Origin: CAYGBW01 sp964348185
GTDB lineage: Bacteria > Desulfobacterota > BSN033 > WVXP01
Direction: 5' to 3'
NCBI GenBank assembly: GCA_964348185.1
Contig: CAYGBW010000085.1
Location: 1-29,101 of the forward strand
Length of the DNA stretch: 29,101 nucleotides
The first letter of the stretch is position 1. Each line of letters starts with the position of its first letter. The notes below the pieces were generated by a model. It did not search any database. It saw only the letters and a program-made list of their open reading frames with translations, and was not told where the DNA came from. Below are positions 6,851 to 13,726 of this stretch, piece by piece. The translations under genes and the position numbers were made by a program.

Positions 6851-8287
6851 ATGGCTGACATCAAGATTCGGAAAATCAATGATTTTACCTGGCGCATTCC
6901 CCAGGAGGGACGGATGCGGACCCATGGTGTGGTCTACGCCGACGAAAAAATGATGAAGGTCATCCAGAAAGATCAGAGTCTGAGTCAGGTGGCCAATGTG
7001 GCGTGGCTTCCTGGAATTGTGGGACCTTCCATGGCCATGCCTGACATCCATTGGGGATATGGCTTTCCGATCGGTGGTGTGGCCGCCTTTGATGGGGAGA
7101 CAGGGGTCGTCTCTCCTGGCGGGGTTGGCTACGACATCAACTGAGGCGTCCGGCTCATGCGCTCAGGTTTGATGCGCAAAGATCTCGAAGGAAAGATCAG
7201 GGACCTTGTTGACGGCCTCTTTGTCAATATTCCCTCAGGGGTTGGATCGAGCCGGAAGGACCTGAGGCTGAGCCAATCAGAACAGAAGGGCGTGCTGACT
7301 CAAGGGGCCCGGTGGGCCGTTGAAAGGGGCTTTGGCACATCACGGGATCTCAGGTATATCGAGGAGAGAGGATGTATTGAAGGGGCGGATCCGGACCAGA
7401 TTTCCAAAAAGGCGATGGATCGAGGACGGCCCCAGCTCGGCACCCTTGGCTCGGGGAACCACTTTGTCGAAGTCGGCTACGTCGAAGAGGTTTTCTCTCT
7501 GGAGAAGGCGCAGACCCTGGGACTGGAGAAGGACCAGATCACCGTCATCGTTCACACAGGGTCAAGGGGCCTGGGCCACCAGGTCTGTGATGATCACATC
7601 CGGGTGATGCTTCAGGCAGTAAGGAAATACGAAATCGAGCTTCCCGATAGACAGCTCTGCTGTGCCCCGATCACCTCTCCAGAAGGCCGGAGATACCTGG
7701 GTGCCATGGCAGGGGCAGCAAACTTTGCCTTCACCAACCGCCAGATCATCACCCACTGGGTGAGAGAGACCTTCGAACGGATTCTCGGAAGGGGCTGTGG
7801 GTTAGACCTCGTGTATGACGTCTGCCACAACATCGCAAAGATTGAGCCCCACTCAATTGAGGGAAAGCGTCGAAACCTCTGCGTTCACCGAAAAGGGGCG
7901 ACCCGCGCCTTTCCGCCCGGTCATCCAGACATACCCCAAGACTATCAGCAGGCAGGACAGCCCGTTCTGATCCCTGGTGACATGGGCAGATACTCGTATG
8001 TGCTGGTCGGGACAGAGAAGGCCTACGAGGAGACTTTCGGGAGTACATGCCACGGGGCGGGGCGTCTGATGAGTCGAAGCCAGGCCAAGAAAGCCGCAAG
8101 GGGTCGAGCCATAACGAGAGAGTTGGAGGACAAAGGGATTTACGTGAGGGGGGCGGGGATGGCTACCCTCGTTGAGGAGATTTCCGAGGCCTACAAGGAT
8201 GTGGACGATGTGGTCCACGTGGTCCAAGGGGCCGGAATCAGTGAAGGGGTGGTGAAACTCAAGCCCCTCGGCGTGATCAAGGGGTGA
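6851..8287 (+). CDS. rtcB: RtcB RNA ligase, probable selenoprotein with UGA-encoded Sec98
   Basis: RtcB joins RNA 2',3'-cyclic phosphate and 5'-OH ends using GTP and Mn2+, in tRNA splicing or RNA repair. Read through an in-frame TGA at 7142-7144, the gene gives 478 residues, the normal RtcB length (481 in P. horikoshii). The TGA falls exactly at the conserved cysteine of the GGVGYDIN-C-GVRL motif and is codon 98, matching Cys98 of P. horikoshii, which bridges the two Mn2+ ions. All other key residues are present: Asp95, His204 (GSGNHF), His235 (VHTGSRG), His326 (CHNIAK), the guanylylated His401 (CHGAGR) and the C-terminal LGVIKG. A SECIS-like hairpin lies at 7158-7178. The ATG at 6851 follows GGGGGAGG by 8 bases. 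Without readthrough the product would be a useless 97-residue fragment. The gene's own terminal stop is also TGA. A nonsense mutation or sequencing error is the alternative; the hairpin and intact downstream frame argue against it. Confidence 0.9.
7142..7178 (+). promoter_or_regulatory. Bacterial SECIS element for UGA recoding in rtcB
   Basis: The Sec UGA (7142-7144) is followed by a hairpin within the coding sequence. The lower stem is UGCGC/GCGCA (7158-7162 with 7174-7178). A single bulged U sits at 7173. The upper stem is UCA/UGA (7163-7165 with 7170-7172), and the apical loop is GGUU (7166-7169). There are 21 nt between the UGA and the first loop G. The E. coli fdhF SECIS has a GGUC loop, a 3-bp upper stem, a bulged U and 18 nt spacing, so the resemblance is close. 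The bulge is on the 3' side here and on the 5' side in fdhF. SelB recognition of this element is inferred. Confidence 0.75.
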
Positions 8288-8334
8288 TCGGGTCTACCGG
8301 TCTATCCCCTCTCCGGGTCCATTGATCGCCTCTT

Positions 8335-9036
8335 CTATCGGCGAGGAGGCCAGGTCGGGCGTGGCGACATGTAACGCGCCTTCATTCCCTCTACCGTAAA
8401 CTCCTTAGACTTGCAGAAGTCGATGACTTTGCGTTCCCAATCTTCGATAAGTTGGGCGGCTTCAGGGATGTCTCTTGCGATTTCCTGAGGGATGGAGATG
8501 ACGCCGTGCTTGTCGCCCATGATCAGATCGCCGGGTTTTACCACCAGACTCCCGACCTTGACTGGAATGCCCACTTCCACAAGATGCACATAGGAGTGGG
8601 AGACGGTGACGCATCTAGAGAAGAAATGGAATCCAATCTCTCTCACCTCATCCAGGTCCCGCACCGAACCGTCGGTAACGGTGCCGACACACCCCAAGGC
8701 CTTGTGCATGTTAGCGTTTACCTCGCCCCAGAAAGAGCCGACAACCGGGTTGTCGATGTCGTGGATCACCGCTACCCTGGGTTCCGGTATCTTCCCTATC
8801 TCCTCCCACCACGCCGGCGGTTGAACCCGGCGACCCTCTGGCGAGTCAGCGGTTATGACGGCCGTGGCGGCGTAGCCAATCATGGGCTCCAACTCGGGAA
8901 AGACGCACTGGATCTCGGGGAGCATGAATCCCTCGTTTCGCGGGCGAATGTTGAAGAGCTCAATGGCATTGGCTATCGCGCAGGTAGGCCACCGGCGCAG
9001 CTGCTCCATTTCCTCAGGCCTCAGGTACTCGGGCAT
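8335..9036 (-). CDS. RraA-like / HMG aldolase family protein
   Basis: A 233-residue member of the RraA-like family (PF03737, old name Methyltransf_6). The family includes 4-hydroxy-4-methyl-2-oxoglutarate aldolases, oxaloacetate decarboxylases and the RNase E inhibitor RraA. The active-site blocks are present: WGE (103-105), then GCVGTVTDGSVRDLDEV with Asp122, Arg126 and Asp127 (the Arg-Asp pair binds pyruvate and metal in the aldolases), and VKPGDLIMGDKHGV near 167-179. A strong GGAGGTG ribosome-binding site precedes the ATG. It follows the LarA-like gene by about 115 bp on the same strand, so the two are probably co-transcribed. An aldolase or decarboxylase acting on a 2-oxo acid is more likely than RNase regulation given the catabolic surroundings; the substrate is unknown. 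Confidence 0.85.
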   Translation of the reverse strand: MPEYLRPEEMEQLRRWPTCAIANAIELFNIRPRNEGFMLPEIQCVFPELEPMIGYAATAVITADSPEGRRVQPPAWWEEIGKIPEPRVAVIHDIDNPVVGSFWGEVNANMHKALGCVGTVTDGSVRDLDEVREIGFHFFSRCVTVSHSYVHLVEVGIPVKVGSLVVKPGDLIMGDKHGVISIPQEIARDIPEAAQLIEDWERKVIDFCKSKEFTVEGMKARYMSPRPTWPPRR

Positions 9037-9151
9037 CTTTCACCTCCATAGTCGTGATAGGAAATCCCTCCACGACTCCATTACTCCAGCAACGAGTCGA
9101 ATCGGACAGAGCAGTTGTAACCCCTTTCCGGGGGACATCAAAGCCACGTCC

Positions 9152-10405
9152 TTAGGCCGCCGGTTCTCTGCTCTCCCCAAAGGAAAGCAACCTCCCTTCC
9201 TCGGTAAACCGGAGCTGCACAGGCGTTTCGTCGACCGTGATGCTCTCTTGCTTGGACAATTCCGGCACCAAAGCCTCTGTCGCCCAAAACGTCTCAAGCT
9301 TGAGGGTATTGACGATTCGAACCATGCGAACGCGATGAGGATTCGGAACATGGGAGAGGGCCGCCTCCAGGACGAGTCGGTCGTTCTCCAAAGCGATGGG
9401 AAATCGAACACTCCGCCAGATCCCGGTTGTGAGGGCGTTGGCTTGGGTTGCCTGGATATTCACTTTGTCGATCACCCTGCGAGTTGTCAAATCCACCAAG
9501 CCGATCCCTAACGCATTGCCGTTTGACTGGGAAGTCAGATCGAGCACGATGATTGTCCCATAATCAGGCTTTCTCGGGCCACCGTCTCTGCGCCAAAACC
9601 CGATGACATTTGGATCGATTCCGGTTCCGCTGATGTTCTTTCCCATTTCATCCACCACCAGGATATCGAGGTCTTCCAAAGGGATCCTTGGCAAGAATTT
9701 CCATGCCATCTCCAGTAGCGCTTTGTCCGTCTCGACGAATTGATCAGGGAGGGCAAATCGAATCGTGTGGAGTTGGTCTGCACTATTCTCCAGAATTGCT
9801 ATCCCAAACAGGACCCGAGCTTTTCTGAGAATCATCTCGGCTGCAGGTACAATGGAATCGCCCAGACCGAAGGTATGCATATTCAAAGCCCCTTGATGTT
9901 TCCCGCAGCCTACAGCAAGCATCTTACACAGACCCGATTCGACCACACTGCGAAAAGCCGTGTGCGGTTTGACCCGATTCATGACGACGAGGTGATCGGC
10001 TTCAAGGGCATCCCTTGAGATAAACACCTCTGCTCCAGACGCCACCCTTCCCACTGAAACCACGTCCATGTTGGAAACGATTGGTGCGCCGACTGAGGAT
10101 TCGGTGATGCCCAGGGCGTTGAGCAATCTAGCCTGTCCCTCGGCCGTGGCTCCACCATGGGAGCCCATGGCTGGCAGGATAAAGGGCTTGAGTTCCACCC
10201 TTCGAAGACATTCGACGACTGAAGACACGAGCGCTCCAAGGTTGTGGATACCCCTTGATCCCACGGTGACCGCCACCGTCTGGCCGGGCTGGACCTTCTC
10301 GAGCACCGGCATTCCGGAGAATCCCTCACGGATGACGCCAGGGACATCCTGAATGGAAGTTGTCTCAAACCGTTGCCGAACAGGATACATCTTGGGAAGA
10401 TCCAT
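9152..10405 (-). CDS. LarA-like (lactate racemase N-terminal domain, DUF2088) protein
   Basis: A 417-residue protein resembling the nickel-dependent lactate racemase superfamily. Recognisable blocks are VGSRGIHNL (48-56), the family signature PAMGSHGGATAEGQ (78-91, His83), VKPHTAF (146-151, Lys147 and His148) and CGKHQGALNMH (167-177, with Lys169, His170 and His177), in the region where LarA holds its nickel-pincer lysine. AAGGAG lies upstream of the ATG at 10405. The substrate is unknown. LarA homologues racemise or epimerise various 2-hydroxy acids, and whether this one carries the nickel pincer cofactor cannot be judged without larB/larC/larE, which are not in the window. Its partner gene is the RraA-like aldolase. 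The reading frame is intact with no sign of decay. Confidence 0.8.
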   Translation of the reverse strand: MDLPKMYPVRQRFETTSIQDVPGVIREGFSGMPVLEKVQPGQTVAVTVGSRGIHNLGALVSSVVECLRRVELKPFILPAMGSHGGATAEGQARLLNALGITESSVGAPIVSNMDVVSVGRVASGAEVFISRDALEADHLVVMNRVKPHTAFRSVVESGLCKMLAVGCGKHQGALNMHTFGLGDSIVPAAEMILRKARVLFGIAILENSADQLHTIRFALPDQFVETDKALLEMAWKFLPRIPLEDLDILVVDEMGKNISGTGIDPNVIGFWRRDGGPRKPDYGTIIVLDLTSQSNGNALGIGLVDLTTRRVIDKVNIQATQANALTTGIWRSVRFPIALENDRLVLEAALSHVPNPHRVRMVRIVNTLKLETFWATEALVPELSKQESITVDETPVQLRFTEEGRLLSFGESREPAA

Positions 10406-10452
10406 GGATTCTCCTTGATGAGATACAGAATTTCAACCAATGGCTAATGTAG

Positions 10453-10871
10453 TGTCCCAATAATAACTTGAATAATTTACACGCTCGCACACTGTCTTGA
10501 AAACCGACATCCTAAATCCGAAATTCGAATATCGAAATGCGAAACAAATCCGAATATCAAATGACCAAAATCGACTTCGCTGAGCCTTCGACCCGAGCAG
10601 TTCGGCCCTGAGTTCACTGCCGAAGGGCTTAGGCCGAGGGGCTCGTCGCAGGCCCAAACGTGTTTAGAGCATTGGAGAATTCGAGTTTTGACATTGTCCT
10701 TCGACTTGGCTCAGGATGGTGAGTCCTTCGACTCTGCTCAGGACCGTGAGCCTGTCGAATGGCTTGTCGAACCATTTCGGGTTTCGAATTTCGTGCTTCG
10801 AGTTTTGAATTCTGACATCTCCATAGGTACGATCAGTTTTAGTGTAACTTCTGTAAACCACTCTTGGGACA
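10453..10871. mobile_element. MITE-like repeat, copy 1, carrying nested CTTCGAC-GCTCAGGA repeats
   Basis: About 419 bp bounded by an 8-bp perfect terminal inverted repeat, TGTCCCAA (10453-10460) and TTGGGACA (10864-10871). It shares long near-identical blocks with 22208-22512, for example CGAAATTCGAATATCGAAAT followed by GCGAAACAAATCCGAATATC. It carries no coding capacity. The centre holds extra units of the CCTTCGACT-GCTCAGGA-GGTGAG type (10698-10760) and a TTCGGCCC-GCCGAAGGGC stretch, absent from the other copy. The element fills most of the 10406-10919 intergenic region, downstream of the abfD-like gene and upstream of the larA-like gene. Confidence 0.7.
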
Positions 10872-10919
10872 TTGTACTAGAAGGGATTTGAGCCCCCTCG
10901 AGGCATACGACCCGGATCG

Positions 10920-12356
10920 CTAATCCTCGATCCCTGCAAGCCGCTTGGCCCACCTCTTTTTGTGTTCCATATCAGATTCTCTGAGGATGGTAATCCGATG
11001 TGCCGCAGCAGATCCCCCTCCGTGGATGTCCGAGATCGTGTCTGCACTCTCCAGAACCATTTTCTCGACAAGGCGGAACATCTTGATGCGGTTCATCGTG
11101 GGGACATCGGCCGCTCCCTTAAGGTATTTCTCAACGAGAGGTCCAACCTCAGGATTCTTCAAATCCTTGTCCGAGGGAAGATCGGCCACGTATCCACCTG
11201 CCACATCCACGAGAAGCCTTCCCGCTTCCGCCATCTCCTTGCCCTCGTGAATCTTCGAGGCGTTGGCAAGGACCGGATCGATGAAATAGGTCCCCGAAGG
11301 CTCCTGCTTTCCCTCATAGGATGCGGCAAGGCTGCACCCGTACAGGGTCTCTGCACGGTGAATCATATCGACAATCTTCTCCTTCAGATGACTTGCCTTG
11401 GTGGTCCCGTTGTATTGCATCATCAACTGAGCCGCACCGATCATGGCATCGATCTTGCCCGCCTTGCACCCGCCATGGGATTGGCGATGATAGGCGGAGA
11501 AGCGTCCCACAATCTGACCGGCAAACTCCGTCTCGCCGCACATGAATACCCGTTCCCAGGGCACAAAGACATCATCAAATATCAGCGTGGGACAGTACTT
11601 GCTGTATCGGATATTGCCGCAGTCCGCACCTTCAAGCTCCCGGGTGTCGAGAGAACTTCTTCCCACCAGGTGAATCAGTCCCTTCGTGTCTGCGGGAATC
11701 GCAAATGCCACCGCATAGTCTTTATCCTCTTTGCCGAGAGCCCTGGTGGGAAGCACGATGATCTCGTGGGAACTCAGAGATCCGGTTTGATGGGCCTTGG
11801 CGCCTCGAACAATGATGCCCTCTCGGCTCTTATCGACCACGCGTAGATAGAGATCCTTGTCCTCCTGCTCGTGGGGGCTCAGGCTCCTGTCACCCTTCAC
11901 GTCGGTGACACTGGCATTCCCGGTCAGGTCATTGGTCTGAACGGTTTTTAAGAAGTCGACAAACCGATCATAGTAAGGGGTCCCATGTTTCTGATCCATA
12001 TTGTACGTCACAATAGAGAGCGCCCCAAGACAGTCCAACCCGGTGCAGCGCTGAAAACAGGTCCCTGTGTACCCGCCAAGAATTCGGTTGAGCTTGACCC
12101 GCATGACGAGGTCCTGAACCGACCGAGCCGGCAAGGTGAATCGGTTAACGATTTCTCCCGTCAAGGGAGACTCCGTTGTGATCAAGTCACGGTACTCTTC
12201 CGTCTCCGCTAACTCATACGTTGCCGCTGTGGCATTGATGCCGGCAAATATCCGCGGGTTGTCGACCGGATTCTCTATTTTTTCACCAAACATGTACACG
12301 GTGGGTTTGAGCTTGCGTAGACTCTCGATGTATTGCTGCTTCGTTTTCAGGGCCAT
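10920..12356 (-). CDS. abfD: 4-hydroxybutyryl-CoA dehydratase (AbfD) family radical dehydratase
   Basis: A 478-residue member of the HpaB-fold flavin family that matches AbfD of Clostridium aminobutyricum closely in its motifs: QYIESLRKL, YMFGEKIEN, RGAKAHQTGS and a YHRQS-GGC block. The four [4Fe-4S] ligands of the dehydratase are all present: Cys100 and Cys104 (CFQRC), His290 and Cys297, with the same spacings as Cys99, Cys103, His292 and Cys299. This separates it from aerobic 4-hydroxyphenylacetate monooxygenases, which lack them. The AbfD reaction is a ketyl-radical dehydration of 4-hydroxybutyryl-CoA to crotonyl-CoA, and the enzyme is oxygen-sensitive. GGAGGAG precedes the ATG, 9 bp after korC, so it is the last gene of the kor operon. 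Paralogues with other hydroxyacyl-CoA substrates exist, so the exact substrate is uncertain. Confidence 0.88.
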   Translation of the reverse strand: MALKTKQQYIESLRKLKPTVYMFGEKIENPVDNPRIFAGINATAATYELAETEEYRDLITTESPLTGEIVNRFTLPARSVQDLVMRVKLNRILGGYTGTCFQRCTGLDCLGALSIVTYNMDQKHGTPYYDRFVDFLKTVQTNDLTGNASVTDVKGDRSLSPHEQEDKDLYLRVVDKSREGIIVRGAKAHQTGSLSSHEIIVLPTRALGKEDKDYAVAFAIPADTKGLIHLVGRSSLDTRELEGADCGNIRYSKYCPTLIFDDVFVPWERVFMCGETEFAGQIVGRFSAYHRQSHGGCKAGKIDAMIGAAQLMMQYNGTTKASHLKEKIVDMIHRAETLYGCSLAASYEGKQEPSGTYFIDPVLANASKIHEGKEMAEAGRLLVDVAGGYVADLPSDKDLKNPEVGPLVEKYLKGAADVPTMNRIKMFRLVEKMVLESADTISDIHGGGSAAAHRITILRESDMEHKKRWAKRLAGIED

Positions 12357-12365
12357 GGTCTCCTC

Positions 12366-12899
12366 CTACGATGACTCAAATTCCAACCCTCGCCGAAAGG
12401 CCTTGAGGTTCATGTCTATTTTGGATTTGGGCACCGAAAAACGGATCGCTTTCTCCATCGCATCGGGAGAAACAACCCGCGTCGCGCCGATCAGGACCCC
12501 CAAGATCACCAGGTTGGTCACAATGCTGTTTCCGATCTCTTTGCTGGCAATGCTTGTGGATGGAATCTGAATGAGTCTGTATCCATTTGGGGGCGGTTCG
12601 TGAATCATGTCGGAATCGATGATCAAGGTGCCTCCCGGTTTCAGTTGGGGAAAATAGCGGGTTACGGCCTGAGGCGCCTGGGCCACCAGGACGTCAGGGT
12701 GAACCACTCGAGGATAGACGATCGGTTCATCGGAGATGATGACCCACGTGACGGCTGCCCCGCCTCGCAATTCCGAGCTATAGGCTTGCGTCTGCAAAGC
12801 CTTCTTGTTGTCGAACACCACAGCGGCCGTTCCCAGAAGGGTGCCTGCCATGATGCTCCCCTGACCCCCCACGCCTGCAATGATTAAATCCGTTCTCAT
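12366..12899 (-). CDS. korC: 2-oxoacid:ferredoxin oxidoreductase, gamma subunit
   Basis: A 177-residue gamma subunit (POR gamma domain) of the 2-oxoacid:ferredoxin oxidoreductase encoded by this operon. The N-terminal GVGGQG loop (9-14) and the TQAYSSELRGGA segment are typical, the latter corresponding to the SYGPESRGG block of the family. It starts inside the beta-subunit gene (ATGA overlap at 12896-12899), indicating coupled translation. The complex decarboxylates a 2-oxo acid with CoA to an acyl-CoA and reduces ferredoxin in the cytoplasm. Kor, Vor and Ior types cannot be separated firmly from this subunit. Confidence 0.9.
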   Translation of the reverse strand: MRTDLIIAGVGGQGSIMAGTLLGTAAVVFDNKKALQTQAYSSELRGGAAVTWVIISDEPIVYPRVVHPDVLVAQAPQAVTRYFPQLKPGGTLIIDSDMIHEPPPNGYRLIQIPSTSIASKEIGNSIVTNLVILGVLIGATRVVSPDAMEKAIRFSVPKSKIDMNLKAFRRGLEFESS

Positions 12900-13726
12900 T
12901 TCTCCTCGCTTATCCGCTTCTTCGTTTTGGCAATCTCTTCACATAGCTCGGGCTTATCGATGTCCACGAACTCGCCAACCACGATCTTATCTCCAATCTC
13001 ACCAAACCCCTTCTCAATCGCCTTTTTGACCGAAATCGACCCCTCCTTGAAGGTCTTCAGCATTTCCACCGCGCTACCGGCCCCTGTCTTTGCCCCAAAC
13101 TGAACAGGGCACTGGGAGATGACTTCAACAAAGGCGAATCCCCTCTTCTCGATCGCCCGCTTTATGCTTTTCGTCAGCTGACGAGGATGGTACGCAGTCC
13201 ACCGGGCCACATAGGGAGCTCCAGCCGCCTGGACCATGGGGGCGATGTCAAAGGCGTTTTCCACGTTTCCATAGGGGGTCGTGATCGTTCGAGCCCCCCT
13301 CGGCGTTGTCGGGGCCACCTGCCCTCCGGTCATTCCATAGATGCCATTATTGATACAAATGACCACCATGTCGATGTTTCGACGGGCCGCATGAATCAAG
13401 TGATTACCTCCGATGGCGGTCAGATCTCCGTCTCCACTGATCACCATGACCTTCTTATCTGGCAGATTCAGCTTGACACCGGTTGCATAGGCAATGGGCC
13501 TCCCATGGGTCGTGTGGAGAACATCAGCGTTGAAGAACGGGCTGATCACCCATGCAGCGCATCCAATTCCAGAGACAAAGACAAAGTCGTCCATGTCGAG
13601 TTTCAGTTCGTCAATGGCTCTCAAGACACACTGCATGATCGTTCCGTCACCACAACCCGGGCAGAACCCTGTCGCCTGAACAGACGGACGGATGTATTTC
13701 CTCAGCGGGTGTTGAACGGCATTCAT
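12896..13726 (-). CDS. korB: 2-oxoacid:ferredoxin oxidoreductase, beta subunit (TPP-binding)
   Basis: A 276-residue beta subunit carrying thiamine diphosphate. The TPP motif runs from GDGD (98-101) to NN (126-127). Four cysteines in the expected places would bind the intrinsic [4Fe-4S] cluster: Cys22 and Cys25 (FCPGCGDG), Cys56 (GIGCAAW) and Cys206 (SQCPVQFG). Overlaps with both neighbours by four bases (ATGA) show tight coupling with korA and korC. The sequence style (IGGNHLIHAARRN, GMTGGQ) is that of the KorB/VorB group. The substrate 2-oxo acid is not determined by sequence alone. Confidence 0.93.
   Translation of the reverse strand: MNAVQHPLRKYIRPSVQATGFCPGCGDGTIMQCVLRAIDELKLDMDDFVFVSGIGCAAWVISPFFNADVLHTTHGRPIAYATGVKLNLPDKKVMVISGDGDLTAIGGNHLIHAARRNIDMVVICINNGIYGMTGGQVAPTTPRGARTITTPYGNVENAFDIAPMVQAAGAPYVARWTAYHPRQLTKSIKRAIEKRGFAFVEVISQCPVQFGAKTGAGSAVEMLKTFKEGSISVKKAIEKGFGEIGDKIVVGEFVDIDKPELCEEIAKTKKRISEEK

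Noticed and set aside
6752..7144. A separate 130-residue gene ending at the TGA, and another gene starting at the ATG at 7157
   Set aside because: Both lie in the same frame and together form one full-length RtcB. The true start at 6851 has a ribosome-binding site, and codons 6752-6850 are repeat DNA. The ATG at 7157 has no ribosome-binding site and would omit the metal-binding DIN-U motif.
7142..7144. Reassigned genetic code (UGA as an ordinary sense codon)
   Set aside because: Other genes here, including nth, DUF481, livM and rtcB itself, end in TGA with sensible C-termini, so UGA is a normal stop in this genome.
10664..10953. Small open frames on both strands in 10664-10953
   Set aside because: They are made of the nested CTTCGAC-GCTCAGGA repeats and the MITE-like element, and have no ribosome-binding sites.
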